From Gordonia sp. X0973 (GTDB lineage Bacteria; Actinomycetota; Actinomycetes; Mycobacteriales; Mycobacteriaceae), in the NCBI RefSeq assembly GCF_013348785.1, contig NZ_CP054691.1:1984001-2048000 (forward strand): DNA of 64,000 nucleotides, in the 5' to 3' direction. The notes beneath the pieces are model-generated. The model did not search any database. It saw only the letters and a program-made list of their open reading frames with translations, and was not told the origin of the DNA. This document shows positions 10,811 to 23,313 of this stretch, in pieces (within the stretch, counting starts at the first letter, position 1; every line of letters starts with the position of its first letter). The translations under genes and the position numbers were made by a program.

Positions 10811-12010
10811 TCACGCGGTGCGCAGGTCGGTGAGAACGTGGCCGGCGGCCATACCGAGGGCGACGGCGATGAAGGTGAACACCAGGTGCCCGATGTCGGC
10901 GGTGCCGCCGATCGAGCCGTGGGTCGTCGCCGACGTGACGCCCAGCAGGGTCAGCCCGCCGGGCGCGAGGATGCGGAAGATCTGGTTGAGGCTGACCAGG
11001 GCTGCCGGGCCGGACAGATACCGGTGGACCAGTTCCGCGACGGCGACGCCGACGAGGGCGCCGACGAACGACGGGGCATACCCGTTGGGCACCACTTCCG
11101 CGAGTCCGGCCTGCACGGCCCAGGACACGACGATCACCAGGAACAGCCAGCCGAAGGCGGCGCGCGGCGCACAGAACGCCAGGCAGGCGCCGATCGCGTA
11201 GAGGAGGACCCCGGCGAACCGGATCCCGATCGGCAGCTCCGCGTCGGCACCGGTGAGGGTCGGATGCGGCGTCGGGGCGATGGAGACGGCGACGATGATT
11301 CCGAAGGCCAGCAGGAACAGTTGCAGGATGCTCCCGATCAACCGGTTCACCCCGGTCTGCATGGCGCCCATCGAGATCTCCAGGATCGCGATGGTCAGCG
11401 CGGCCCCCTGGGTGAACAGCGCCAACAGCGGGACGATGACCTGGGCGGGTACGTGCAGATACCCCGCCGACGTCAAGACGGCGACCGGCAGGGTGGCGAC
11501 GAATGCGACGAAGGTCGAGCTGAACAACGACAGCGAACCCCAGTGGGACAACGAGGTCGACACGGCGGCGGTGACGACGGACAGGGCCGCCGCGACGATC
11601 AGCTCGTGCAGCCCGGGATTCTGGTTGAGGCACAGGCCCACGATGATCAGCACGATGCCGAGGAACCGGCCCGCCGCGCCCACCGACGGGCGCATCGCGT
11701 CGATCTCGTCGAGTCGCGCGAGGCCCTGACCGGCGGTGACCTCGCCCGCCCCGGCTCGACCGACCAGGTCGAGCACCGCTTCGGTCTGGTCCAACCGGTA
11801 TTCGCGGGGCTTCTTCTCGAAGACCACCGACCCGGCGGCGCGGTCGATCGTGATCGCCCCGCGCGGCAGCACGGCGCTCTGCCCGCGCACGCCGTACTTC
11901 TCACCCACCTCCGCCAGCGTCTGATCCACCGTCGGCGACGGCGCGATCGTCGCCATCAGCGATGCCCCCAACCGCGTGACGAAGCGCTGGTTCTCCTCGA
12001 CGGTGCTCAC
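10811..12010 (-). CDS. ThrE-type threonine/serine exporter family protein
   Basis: This 399-residue membrane protein resembles the ThrE family: a soluble N-terminal region (about residues 1-125) followed by about ten hydrophobic segments in two halves (ThrE and ThrE-2 domains). The N-terminal part includes RFVTRLGASLMATIAPSPTV. The first membrane half starts near GRFLGIVLIIVGLCLNQNPG and the second half near GWLFLVIVVSWAVQAGLAEV. In corynebacteria ThrE exports threonine and serine at the cytoplasmic membrane. Substrate range here is inferred from the family only. It is separated from the downstream HAD gene by the long palindrome. Confidence 0.85.
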   Translation of the reverse strand: MSTVEENQRFVTRLGASLMATIAPSPTVDQTLAEVGEKYGVRGQSAVLPRGAITIDRAAGSVVFEKKPREYRLDQTEAVLDLVGRAGAGEVTAGQGLARLDEIDAMRPSVGAAGRFLGIVLIIVGLCLNQNPGLHELIVAAALSVVTAAVSTSLSHWGSLSLFSSTFVAFVATLPVAVLTSAGYLHVPAQVIVPLLALFTQGAALTIAILEISMGAMQTGVNRLIGSILQLFLLAFGIIVAVSIAPTPHPTLTGADAELPIGIRFAGVLLYAIGACLAFCAPRAAFGWLFLVIVVSWAVQAGLAEVVPNGYAPSFVGALVGVAVAELVHRYLSGPAALVSLNQIFRILAPGGLTLLGVTSATTHGSIGGTADIGHLVFTFIAVALGMAAGHVLTDLRTA

Positions 12011-12098
12011 CGTGCCAGCAAACCAGGCTCCGCCGCGCCGTCGAACCCCGCTTCACCTGGCCGGGGTTAGACGCCGACCCGCCCCGACGGCACCGGTC

Positions 12099-15692
<3,594 letters not shown>

Positions 15693-15743
15693 GTCCTCCA
15701 GGGTATTCGCCCGGCCAAGTCGTTCCGCCGTAGGCTTGGTTCC

Positions 15744-16622
15744 ATGACCGCCGACCCCCGTGTCCTCCTGTCCCGATTGCGCGATCCGGTACTCGTGGCC
15801 GCTTTCGAGGGGTGGAACGACGCGGGCGAGGCGGCGAGCGGGGCGATCGAGCATTTGGAGCTGTTCTGGAACGCCGAACAGGTCTACGAGATCGTCCCCG
15901 ACGACTACTACGACTTCCAGGTGAACCGGCCGACCATGCGACTGGTCGACGGCGTCAGCCGCCGCACCGACTGGCCGACGACCACCTTCTCCACCTGCTC
16001 TCCCCCCGGCGCCGACCACGACCTGCTGCTGGTCCGCGGGGTGGAGCCGAACTTCCGCTGGCGGCGCTTCGTCGACGAGATCGGCGAACTCGCCGACGCC
16101 GCCGGAACGGTCTCGGCGGTGATGCTCGGCTCGATGATGACCGACACCCCGCACACGCGTCCGGTGCCGATCTCGGGTTCCGCCTACAGCGAGGAAGCTG
16201 CTCGGCGCTACCGCTTGGAGCACACGCAGTACCAGGGGCCGACGGGGATCACCGCCGTCCTGCAGGACAGCCTCGTCGGCCGGGGCATCCCGTCGGTGTC
16301 GCTGTGGGCGGCCGTCCCGCACTACATCTCGTCGTCGCCGAACCCGAAGGCCACCCTCGCCCTGCTGCGCCGCCTCGAGGAGGTCCTCGACCTCGAGATC
16401 CCGATGGACCAGCTGCCGGTACGCGTCAGCGCGTGGGAGCGCACGGTCGACGAGATGACCGCCGACGACGAGGACATGGCCGAGTACATCCGCCAGTTGG
16501 AGGCCAACGACGACGCGGTCTCGACGGATCCCGACGCGCTGCCGGAGATCGACGGCGAACGGCTCGCGGCCGATTTCGAGCGCTACCTGCGGCGGCGCGA
16601 CCCCGGGGCGGGCGCCACCTGA
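15744..16622 (+). CDS. PAC2 family protein (Rv2125-like)
   Basis: PAC2 proteins are related to the eukaryotic and archaeal proteasome assembly chaperone 2, but their bacterial function is not established. The 292-residue product starts MTADPRVLLSRLRDPVLVAA and has the family block AFEGWNDAGEAASGAIEHL, then LLVRGVEPNFRWRRFVDEI. GSMMTDTPHTRP follows (PHTRP at residues 136-140) and later ISSSPNPKATLALLRRLEEV. It is transcribed divergently from metH. A second, diverged PAC2 gene lies 25 kb away in this window and shares the PHTRP motif. Proximity to the proteasome cluster is suggestive only, because the Pup-proteasome is not known to need this chaperone. Confidence 0.88.
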   Translation: MTADPRVLLSRLRDPVLVAAFEGWNDAGEAASGAIEHLELFWNAEQVYEIVPDDYYDFQVNRPTMRLVDGVSRRTDWPTTTFSTCSPPGADHDLLLVRGVEPNFRWRRFVDEIGELADAAGTVSAVMLGSMMTDTPHTRPVPISGSAYSEEAARRYRLEHTQYQGPTGITAVLQDSLVGRGIPSVSLWAAVPHYISSSPNPKATLALLRRLEEVLDLEIPMDQLPVRVSAWERTVDEMTADDEDMAEYIRQLEANDDAVSTDPDALPEIDGERLAADFERYLRRRDPGAGAT

Positions 16623-16629
16623 GGTCGGA

Positions 16630-16938
16630 TCAGCCGATCCGCTCGATCGACACCACCGGGGTGGTGATCCGCCACGTCCGCACGTCGGGGTCGTCCACCG
16701 CGCGCACCCAGAACTGCGCCGACGCGCCCACCTCGCAGGTCTTGACGCCCAACAGCGGGATGTCCTCGGAGTCGCGGCGCAACGCGCTGACCTCCCACGC
16801 CCCCTGCTCGTCGCCGCCGACACCGGGTGCCCGCAGCAACGTCATCTCGCCGAAGTCGAGCAGATAGGTCGAGGTGCGTGTGACCACCGTCCACACACCT
16901 TCTTCGACATCCGGTGGGATCCGGTTCACCTGTGCCAC
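16630..16938 (-). CDS. Unrecognised 102-residue protein downstream of mshC
   Basis: I do not recognise a family. The reading frame continues from a GTG start 11 bases after the mshC stop on the same strand, so it is probably co-transcribed with mshC. The protein is soluble and mostly beta-like. Notable stretches are RIPPDVEEGVWTVVTRTSTY, LLDFGEMTLLRAPGVGGDEQ and RDSEDIPLLGVKTCEVGASA, ending RTWRITTPVVSIERIG. It has a single Cys and no signal peptide or membrane segment. It ends seven bases from the convergent PAC2 gene. Codon use matches its neighbours. A second in-frame GTG three codons later is an alternative start. Confidence 0.62.
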   Translation of the reverse strand: MAQVNRIPPDVEEGVWTVVTRTSTYLLDFGEMTLLRAPGVGGDEQGAWEVSALRRDSEDIPLLGVKTCEVGASAQFWVRAVDDPDVRTWRITTPVVSIERIG

Positions 16939-16949
16939 GATTCGAGACC

Positions 16950-18191
16950 TTAGCGCAGCTCGACGCCGAGCAGCGCGTCGACGGCCGTTGCGATTCCGGC
17001 GGCGCCGTCGCCGTCGCGGCCCAATCCCAGTTCGACGTCGGCGACCCAGCCGTCGATCGCGGCGAGCGCTTTGGCCGTGTCCAGATCGTCGGCCAGGTGC
17101 GCGCGCACCCGTTCGATCACCGGCGCGGCATCCGGACCGGCGCCGGTGGCCACCGCGGACCGCCAGCGCTCCAGCCGGGCGAGGGCCTCGTCGAGGACCG
17201 CGTCGGTCCACATCCGGTCGGCACGGTAGTGCTCGGCGGCCAGCGCCAGCCGGATCGCACCCGGGTCGACACCGGCCTCGCGCAGTTTGTGAACGAACAC
17301 CAGGTTGCCCCGGCTCTTCGACATCTTCTCGCCGTCCAGCCCCATCATCCCGGTGTGGACGTAGTGGCGGGCGAAGCGGCGGGCGCCGGTGAGCGCCTCG
17401 GCATGCGCGGCGGAGAACTCGTGGTGCGGGAAGATCAGGTCGTTGCCCCCGCCCTGGATGTCGAAGCCGGTGCCCAGGCGGTTGAGGGCGATGGCCGAAC
17501 ACTCCACGTGCCAGCCGGGCCGGCCAGCGCCGAAGGGCGCATCCCAGGACGGCTCGCCCTCGCGGTGCGCCCGCCACAGCAGCGCGTCGAGACGGTCGCG
17601 CTTCCCCGGACGGTCGGGGTCGCCGCCGCGCTCGGCGAAGAAGCGTTCCATCGTGTCCCGGTCGTAGCCGGATTCGTAGCCGAATTGACCGGTCGCGCCG
17701 ACCCGGTGGTAGACGTCGGGGAACTCCGGGTCGTCGACGACGTAGGCGGCGCCGGATTCGAGCAGTTCGCCGACCATCTCGACGACTTCGCCGACCGATT
17801 CGATCGCGCCGACGTACTCGCGGGGGGCCAACACGCGCAGATCGGTCATGTCGTCGCGGAAGAGTTCGATCTCGCGGTCGCCCAGGTCGCGCCAGTCGAC
17901 ACCGTCCCGCTCGGCGCGCTCGAACAGCGGATCGTCGACGTCGGTGACGTTCTGCACGTAGGCCACCTCGTGGCCGGCGTCGCGCAGCTGCCGGTTGATG
18001 AGGTCGAAGGTCACATAGGTCGCGGCGTGGCCCAGATGCGTCGCGTCATAGGGCGTGATCCCGCAGACGTACATGGTGGCCGTAGGGCCGGGGGCGACCG
18101 GCAGCACCTGCCGGGCCGACGTGTCGTAGAGGCGGAGGGCGGGCGGTTCACCGGGGAGCCCGGGCACCGCGGGTGAGGACCACGAGCGCAT
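16950..18191 (-). CDS. mshC: Mycothiol biosynthesis cysteine ligase MshC
   Basis: MshC ligates cysteine to glucosaminyl-inositol in an ATP-dependent reaction, the penultimate step of mycothiol synthesis. The 413-residue protein is a CysRS-derived enzyme: [18 protein letters not shown] contains the zinc Cys and the HIGH-like motif, [11 protein letters not shown] and [10 protein letters not shown] hold further zinc ligands, and KMSKS is intact. The N-terminus [14 protein letters not shown] and the end [12 protein letters not shown] match MshC rather than cysteinyl-tRNA synthetase. It lies downstream of the SCO1664-family gene, as in mycobacteria, though no cysQ gene is present between them. It indicates that the organism uses mycothiol as its main thiol. 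Confidence 0.96.
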   Translation of the reverse strand: MRSWSSPAVPGLPGEPPALRLYDTSARQVLPVAPGPTATMYVCGITPYDATHLGHAATYVTFDLINRQLRDAGHEVAYVQNVTDVDDPLFERAERDGVDWRDLGDREIELFRDDMTDLRVLAPREYVGAIESVGEVVEMVGELLESGAAYVVDDPEFPDVYHRVGATGQFGYESGYDRDTMERFFAERGGDPDRPGKRDRLDALLWRAHREGEPSWDAPFGAGRPGWHVECSAIALNRLGTGFDIQGGGNDLIFPHHEFSAAHAEALTGARRFARHYVHTGMMGLDGEKMSKSRGNLVFVHKLREAGVDPGAIRLALAAEHYRADRMWTDAVLDEALARLERWRSAVATGAGPDAAPVIERVRAHLADDLDTAKALAAIDGWVADVELGLGRDGDGAAGIATAVDALLGVELR

Positions 18192-18220
18192 GCGGCCAGC
18201 TTAGGCGGGCGGGTGGCGCC

Positions 18221-19066
18221 TCAGAACGGCGGCCAGGGAATCGGACGGTGCGGTGGCGGGTCGGGCAGTACCGGGTCGACGACGAGTGCCCGCGCCCGCG
18301 CCGACAGCGCGGCGATCTCCTCCGCGGTGATCAATGCGCCGAGTTCGGCGACCAGCGGGTCGGCCGGGTCGTCCAGGCGCCGCGCGAGCGCATCGACGTC
18401 GACCACGAGTCCGCCCGGGACGGGATGGCCCGCCCAACCCCACAGGACGGTGCGCAACTTGTCCTCGACGTGCAGGCAGATCCCGTGGTCGATGCCGTAG
18501 ACGACGCCGTCCGCGCCGGCGAGGATGTGACCGCCCTTCCGGTCGGCGTTGTTGATGAGCACGTCGAGCACCGCCATCCGCTGCAGCCGCGGATCGTCGG
18601 CGTGGACGAGGACCACTTCGTCGCCGCGGCCGTCGAATCCGGTCACGATCGGGAAGCAGTCGGCGGGCACCGCGTCGGGGCCGCACAGGTCGACCAGATC
18701 GGGGACGACCGGCGCGTCGACGGACTGCTCGGCCGCCTCGACCCACTGCTGGACCATGCCCGGACCGTGCGGACCGTCGGCGCGGAACACGGTGGGCGGC
18801 ACGGTGTCCCACCCCAGTGCCGCGCAGATCAGATACGCCGCCGCCTCGCGTCCGGCGAGCGTGCCATCGGGAAAGTCCCACAGCGGCGCCTCCCCCCGCA
18901 CCGGTTTGTAGACGCAGCGCAGCGGTGGCGCGTCGCCGTATTCGACGGTCGCCACCAGCGTGACGTTGCTGGCGTGGGGGATGCGGCCGAGGACCGTCAG
19001 CTCCCCGTTCGCCAAGGCGTCGATAATCTCCGCCTGGCCACGGCCCGCGCCGGCGTTGTCAGGCAT
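18221..19066 (-). CDS. SCO1664-family protein (kinase-like fold)
   Basis: This 281-residue protein belongs to a conserved actinobacterial family, distantly related to phosphatidylinositol 3/4-kinases in its core motifs. Its substrate is unknown. Visible elements are an N-terminal strand-rich part with RCVYKPVRGEAPLWDFPDGT (Lys for nucleotide binding), LDVLINNADRKGGHIL (catalytic-loop-like Asp/Asn) and VYGIDHGICLHVEDKLRTVL (metal-binding Asp). It ends with a proline-rich tail PPPHRPIPWPPF. It is five bases downstream of the DUF3090 gene and upstream of mshC. The histidine phosphatase, DUF3090, SCO1664 and mshC set is conserved in order across related genera, which hints at a shared but undefined role. 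Confidence 0.86.
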   Translation of the reverse strand: MPDNAGAGRGQAEIIDALANGELTVLGRIPHASNVTLVATVEYGDAPPLRCVYKPVRGEAPLWDFPDGTLAGREAAAYLICAALGWDTVPPTVFRADGPHGPGMVQQWVEAAEQSVDAPVVPDLVDLCGPDAVPADCFPIVTGFDGRGDEVVLVHADDPRLQRMAVLDVLINNADRKGGHILAGADGVVYGIDHGICLHVEDKLRTVLWGWAGHPVPGGLVVDVDALARRLDDPADPLVAELGALITAEEIAALSARARALVVDPVLPDPPPHRPIPWPPF

Positions 19067-19071
19067 CGGCC

Positions 19072-19692
19072 CTAGTCCGAATCATCGCCGAACTCGTCGT
19101 CGCCGTCGCCGTCGAGCTCGTAGGGCTCCAGTGAGACCGGTTCGCGCTTGTACCCGTTGGTGCGGATGCACAGGTGCCCGTCCGGGTCGAGGGGCTCGGC
19201 GCACAGCGGGCAGGCCGGCCGGCCCGCCGACACCAGCGCCTCGGCCCGTGCCGCGAAGCCGCGGGCGGCATCGGCGGTGAGGAAGACCCGCAGCGCATCC
19301 GGCCCGTCGTCGCGGTCGTCGAGGACGATGCTCTCGTCGAGTGCCTCCTCGGTGGCCGCGAGCAGTTCGACGACGACCGACTTCTCGTTGGCGTCCCAGC
19401 CCAATCCCATGGTGCCGACGCGGAACTCGGCCTCGATGGGGGTGACCAGGGGGCGCAGGTCGTCGACCTCCCCCGTCGCCGGCGGCACGTCGGCGCCGAA
19501 GCGTCGCTCGATCTCGTCGAGCAGGGCGTCGATCCGGTCGGCGAGGATCGCCACCTGCTGCTTCTCCACCAGGACCGAGACGACCCGGCTGGCGTGGACG
19601 GCCTGCACGTAGAAGGTGCGGTCGCCCGGCTCCCCGACCGTCCCGGAGACGAAGCGGTCGGGACTGCGGAACACGTGGATGGCGCGCGGCAT
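19072..19692 (-). CDS. DUF3090 family protein
   Basis: A 206-residue soluble protein of a conserved actinobacterial family without known function. It starts MPRAIHVFRSPDRFVSGTVG and contains FYVQAVHASRVVSVLVEKQQ and LGWDANEKSVVVELLAA. Near the C-terminus CPLCAEPLDPDGHLCIRTNG resembles a small zinc site (CxxC plus a later Cys/His). The tail is acidic. Its ATG shares a base with the stop of the upstream histidine phosphatase (TGATG), and the SCO1664-family gene follows after five bases, so all three are one transcription unit. Confidence 0.9.
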   Translation of the reverse strand: MPRAIHVFRSPDRFVSGTVGEPGDRTFYVQAVHASRVVSVLVEKQQVAILADRIDALLDEIERRFGADVPPATGEVDDLRPLVTPIEAEFRVGTMGLGWDANEKSVVVELLAATEEALDESIVLDDRDDGPDALRVFLTADAARGFAARAEALVSAGRPACPLCAEPLDPDGHLCIRTNGYKREPVSLEPYELDGDGDDEFGDDSD

Positions 19693-20381
19693 CAGGACTC
19701 CCCCGTTCTCCCGGTCGACCCGCCGACCGCGAGGCCGGCCAACTCGTCCCCGTTCTTCGGCAGGGACAGCCGCGCGGTGTTGTTCACCGCGTGCACGACG
19801 GGCTGGCTGGGGTGGTAGCGCACCACCGACATCGACGCGGGCTCGACGACGATCCGCTGGAACCCGTCGAGGTGCAGGCCCATCGCGTCGGCGATGACCG
19901 CCTTGATGATGTCGCCGTGGGTGCAGGCCACCCACAGCCGGGTGCCGTCGCTCCCGCCGTACCGGGCGTCGAGTTCCCGCACCGCGCGCACCGCGCGGGT
20001 GGCCATCGCGGACAGGCCCTCGCCGCCGGGGAAAACCGCCGCGGAGGGTTGGCGTTGCACCGTCTTCCAGAGGGGTTCCTTCGCCAGCTCGGCCAGGGGC
20101 CGGTTGGTCCACTGCCCGTAGTCGACCTCGATCAGGTCGTCGACCTCGACCTCGGGCACCCCGGCCAAACCCGCGACCAGCGGGGCGACGGTCTGCGCGC
20201 ATCGTTGCAGGGGCGAGCGGGCCACCGCGACCACGTCGGCGCAGCGCTCTCCGAGACGCTCGGGCAACTCCCGCGCCTGGCGCAGACCGGTCTCGTCGAG
20301 TCCCACCCCGGGGGTGCGCCCGGCGAGCACCGCCGCCGTGTTCGCCGTCGAGCGCCCGTGCCGCACCAGGATCACCGCCAT
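19692..20381 (-). CDS. Histidine phosphatase family protein (Rv2135c-like)
   Basis: A 229-residue member of the phosphoglycerate mutase-like histidine phosphatases. The catalytic RHG is at residues 7-9 in ILVRHGRSTANTAAVLAGRT. Further motif positions are RSPLQRCAQT, the acidic VDYGQWTNRPLAEL and THGDIIKAVIADAMG with the second catalytic His. It probably acts as an acid phosphatase on a small phosphorylated compound, and the substrate is not evident. Translation is coupled to the DUF3090 gene downstream. uppP lies upstream on the same strand with a 25-base gap, so it may begin the operon. Confidence 0.9.
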   Translation of the reverse strand: MAVILVRHGRSTANTAAVLAGRTPGVGLDETGLRQARELPERLGERCADVVAVARSPLQRCAQTVAPLVAGLAGVPEVEVDDLIEVDYGQWTNRPLAELAKEPLWKTVQRQPSAAVFPGGEGLSAMATRAVRAVRELDARYGGSDGTRLWVACTHGDIIKAVIADAMGLHLDGFQRIVVEPASMSVVRYHPSQPVVHAVNNTARLSLPKNGDELAGLAVGGSTGRTGES

Positions 20382-20406
20382 GGATTCAGCTTACGGACAT
20401 GCCAGG

Positions 20407-21252
20407 TCAGTGCGCAGGGGCGACGGCCGGGACGATGCCCGTCGCCAAGAGGACCAGCAGCAACAGTCCCAGGGCCACGCGGTAGACGCCGAACCAGTTC
20501 AGCGAGTGGTGGGAGACGAACCGCAGCAACCACTTGATCGCGATGTAGCCGACGACGAAGGCGATGACGACCGACGCGAGCAGTTGCGGCCCGCTCGCCG
20601 AGAGTCCTTCGCCGGACGGGTGGAACGCGTCGGGCAGGCTGAACAGCCCGGAGGCGACGACCGCCGGGATCGCCAGCAGGAAGGACAGGCGGAAGGCCGC
20701 TTCGCGGTCGAATCCGAGGAAGAGCCCGGCACTGGCCGAGGCGCCCGACCGCGAGACCCCCGGGATCAGCGCGAGGCACTGCGCCAGGCCCACGATGACG
20801 GCGTCGCGCATGGTCACCTCGTCCAGGCCCCGCCGCTGCAGGGAGTACCGCTCGGCCAGGAAGAAGACGCCGGAGAACAGGATGAGGACGGTCGCGGTGA
20901 TGTAGAGGTTGTTGCGGACGTTCTCGCGGATGAGGTCTTTGCCCAGGTAGCCGATGATGCCGATGGGGATGGTCGCGATGATCACCGCCCAGCCGATCCG
21001 ATAGTCCGCGCCGCGGGAGGCGGGATTGCGCAGCCCGGCGAACCACGCCACGACGATGCGCCAGATGTCGCGCCAGAAGAACACCAGGACCGCCGCCTCG
21101 GTGCCCAGCTGCGACACCGCGGTGAACGAGGCGCCCGCGTCGGCGTCCCAGCACAGCCGCGACACGATGAGCAGGTGTCCCGACGAGGAGATCGGCAGGA
21201 ATTCGGTGAGGCCCTGCACCACGCTCAGCACGATCGTCTGCAACCACGTCAT
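20407..21252 (-). CDS. uppP: Undecaprenyl-diphosphatase UppP
   Basis: UppP removes a phosphate from undecaprenyl pyrophosphate on the outer face of the membrane, recycling the lipid carrier for peptidoglycan and arabinogalactan synthesis. It also gives bacitracin resistance. The 281-residue polytopic protein has [16 protein letters not shown] near the N-terminus and [13 protein letters not shown], the two active-site motifs of the BacA family. About eight membrane segments are visible. The start [13 protein letters not shown] was chosen because it matches family N-termini; a GTG three codons upstream is an alternative. It heads the run uppP, histidine phosphatase, DUF3090, SCO1664, mshC. Confidence 0.95.
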   Translation of the reverse strand: MTWLQTIVLSVVQGLTEFLPISSSGHLLIVSRLCWDADAGASFTAVSQLGTEAAVLVFFWRDIWRIVVAWFAGLRNPASRGADYRIGWAVIIATIPIGIIGYLGKDLIRENVRNNLYITATVLILFSGVFFLAERYSLQRRGLDEVTMRDAVIVGLAQCLALIPGVSRSGASASAGLFLGFDREAAFRLSFLLAIPAVVASGLFSLPDAFHPSGEGLSASGPQLLASVVIAFVVGYIAIKWLLRFVSHHSLNWFGVYRVALGLLLLVLLATGIVPAVAPAH

Positions 21253-21357
21253 ATCCGCCACGAGCGGCAATCCTACCCAGAACGGGCACACGGGAAGGCG
21301 CCGGGACGACGACGGCGCGCGGGTGTTCCACCCGCGCCATACGGCAAGATGGAGCGC

Positions 21358-22370
21358 ATGTCTTTTCGCCCCACCGCGCTCGTGACCGCCGCGGCGACCG
21401 TCGCCCTCGTCCTCGGCCTCACCGGGTGCGGCTCCGGCGACGAGCACGGCCGTCCCGACGTCCCGACCGTGGCGCCGCAGACGCCGCTGCCCGCGCGGGT
21501 CCCCGCGGCGCCGGAGGGGACGGTCGTGGCCGCCCCGACCTGGGCCGCGCCCTCGCGCTGATCCCCGGCCCGGGCGGCGCGCTCGCCGCGCTCGCCCGCG
21601 ACGGCAAATCGGTGGCGGTGTACGCGGGCGGCGATCTGAACGGCGCCCCGGTCCGCACCGAAACCCCGCCGATGCGGGCGATCACCGCCGACCGCGACGG
21701 ATTCGTGGCGGTCGGCGAGAAGTCGGTCGTCCGGATCGGCGTGCGCCCGACGCCCGCGACGGTCGTCGCGCTGGCCCGTCCGGGCTTGGCCGTGGCCGTC
21801 GACGGGAACCGGGTCTACGTCGGCACCGAGGACGGGCACCTGCTGATCCTCGACGACCGGCTGCACCAGGTCGGCGACGTCGGTGGTCTGGTCCGGGTCG
21901 ACGGGGTCGCCGTCGGGCAGCGCAACGGAGCGCCGCAGATCGTGGTGCTCGACCGGGCGCAGTCACTGGTGACCACCATCAACCCGAATTCCTCCGGTCG
22001 CGGCGCCGCCTTGCGGGCCGGTAACGGTGCGACGACCCTGGTCGCCGATCACTACGGACGGTTCACCGTCGCCAACACCGGCGACGGGCAGATCCTCGGC
22101 TTCTACGGCGAACCGCTGATCAACCGCTTCCGCTTCCCGCTGCCCGACGGGCCGTACGGGCTCGCCTACGACGATCAGCGCAACCTGCTGTGGGTGTCGC
22201 AGACCGCGGTCAACCGGGTGACCGCCTTCGATCTGTCCGCCGGCGAGCCGCGGGAGCGGACCCGATTCGCCTCGGTGCGCCAACCGGATTCGATCGCGGT
22301 GGATCCGACCTCCGGGGCGGTCTATGTGCTCTCGGCGACCGGCGACGGGCTGCAACGTGTCACCCGGTAG
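21358..22370 (+). pseudogene. lppL: LppL-like lipoprotein gene with a -1 frameshift
   Basis: Two overlapping frames together make one LppL-type lipoprotein. The first (21358-21561) encodes a lipoprotein signal with lipobox LTGC (Cys24) and a Pro-rich linker ending [16 protein letters not shown]. The second, in frame from about 21540 to 22370, carries the beta-propeller body, for example [20 protein letters not shown] and GPYGLAYDDQRNLLWVSQTA. From ATG to the final stop is 1013 bases, one short of a multiple of three, so one missing base in the GC-rich stretch 21520-21561 explains the break. It may be a sequencing error or a true mutation. The intact protein would be an outer-leaflet lipoprotein of unknown role. 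It is divergent from uppP. Confidence 0.75.
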
Positions 22371-22665
22371 CCCGCGCGACGCGCCGGATCGCTTCGGCGA
22401 CGACGGCGTGCGGCGGCTGCGACGGCTGCCGCCCGGTTGGGAGGTGGAGACGGGTTCGGACGAGGTGGAGGCGATCCTGCTACGGCTTCCGCCGGAGGTC
22501 ACCCGGATCAGCGCGACGATGCGGTTGGCGATCCAGGCCGAGTTCGGCGGCTGGGAGTTGAAACGGACCCGGCTCTATCCGGATGGTTCGCGCAAGGTGC
22601 TGCTGCGCCGCAAGCGGAACCGGACCCGACCGCAAACCCCGGGCGCGGCGACCGAATTGGCGTGA
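22357..22665 (+). CDS. DUF5703 family protein
   Basis: The C-terminal two thirds match the small DUF5703 family: VEAILLRLPPEVTRISATMR followed by AEFGGWELKRTRLYPDGSRKV and a basic LLRRKRNR. Family members are usually near 65-75 residues, so this 102-residue version either has an N-terminal extension or starts at a later GTG around 22405. The GTG used here overlaps the end of lppL by 14 bases in another frame, which suggests translational coupling. No function is known. It converges on the DUF4193 gene. Confidence 0.7.
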   Translation: MSPGSPRDAPDRFGDDGVRRLRRLPPGWEVETGSDEVEAILLRLPPEVTRISATMRLAIQAEFGGWELKRTRLYPDGSRKVLLRRKRNRTRPQTPGAATELA

Positions 22666-22673
22666 CGGCGCGA

Positions 22674-22973
22674 TCAGGCGCAGTCGACGCAGATCCGCTC
22701 GTTGCCCTTTTCCCGGGCCAGTCGACTGCGGTGATAGACGAGGAAGCAGCGCGTACAGGTGAACTCGTCGGCCTGCTTGGGCACGACGCGCACGGATAGC
22801 TCCTCGCCGGAGAGGTCGGCACCGGGGAGTTCGAACGACTCGGCGGTCTCGGTCTCGTCGACGTCCACCGAGGCGGCCTGCGCCTCGCTGCGCCTCGCCT
22901 TCAACTCCTCGAGCGAGTCCTCGTTGAGTTCGTCGGATTCCGTGCGCCGCGGTGCGTCGTAGTCGGTAGCCAT
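22674..22973 (-). CDS. DUF4193 family protein (Rv2699c-like)
   Basis: A 99-residue protein very highly conserved in mycolic-acid actinobacteria. It starts MATDYDAPRRTESDELNEDS, has a central LPGADLSGEELSVRV block and ends with a likely zinc ribbon. Two cysteine pairs are seen, CTRC and CVDC, separated by about 20 residues including YHRSRLAREKG. The role is unknown; a transcription- or ribosome-associated zinc protein is possible but unproven. The ATG was chosen by family alignment, and upstream in-frame codons would run into the divergent cei promoter region. Confidence 0.92.
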   Translation of the reverse strand: MATDYDAPRRTESDELNEDSLEELKARRSEAQAASVDVDETETAESFELPGADLSGEELSVRVVPKQADEFTCTRCFLVYHRSRLAREKGNERICVDCA

Positions 22974-23313
22974 ATCGCGTCCCTCTTCCCCTGTCCTTGC
23001 GCCGGCGGGATGATCGTCCCCCGGTGTGGTTGTCCAACAGCCCAACGGTCGGATTTGTTGCCCGTCCGAGCACCGAATCTTGTGATTTGTGTCACGTCGG
23101 ATGCGTGTGTATTCGAAAATACGGCTGTTCGAGGCGACCGCAATCTAGCGCGGCCCCAGCCCGAAGTCAATCGCGACAGCCCGTGTCGCGTTCCCACCGC
23201 AACGACGCTCCCCGGTTACAGTGATTCGCAGAGTCGGCCCGAGGCGTTCTCGGGCCACGCGCGCCGCCCGTCCGGCGCCGGGCACCGATCGAGTCAGGAA
23301 AGGGTGGACCAGC
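22974..23313. other. 340-base divergent intergenic region between DUF4193 and cei
   Basis: I see no gene in this stretch. It is less GC-rich than the surroundings, especially 23050-23130, as expected for two divergent promoters. The sequence contains a short inverted repeat GTATTCGAAAATAC near 23111 and a TACAGT hexamer near 23217 that could be a -10 element for cei. Ribosome-site-like GGAAAGG lies just before the cei GTG. No riboswitch or terminator fold was recognised. Confidence 0.4.

Noticed and set aside
9905..12070. 721-residue plus-strand frame over the HAD and ThrE-type genes
   Set aside because: It runs through the long palindrome and two convincing minus-strand genes. It is low-complexity and charged, and no start signal is seen.
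15693..15743. Possible cobalamin or SAM riboswitch upstream of metH
   Set aside because: The gap is only 51 bases and is shared with a divergent gene, so no riboswitch could fit, and no B12-box is visible.
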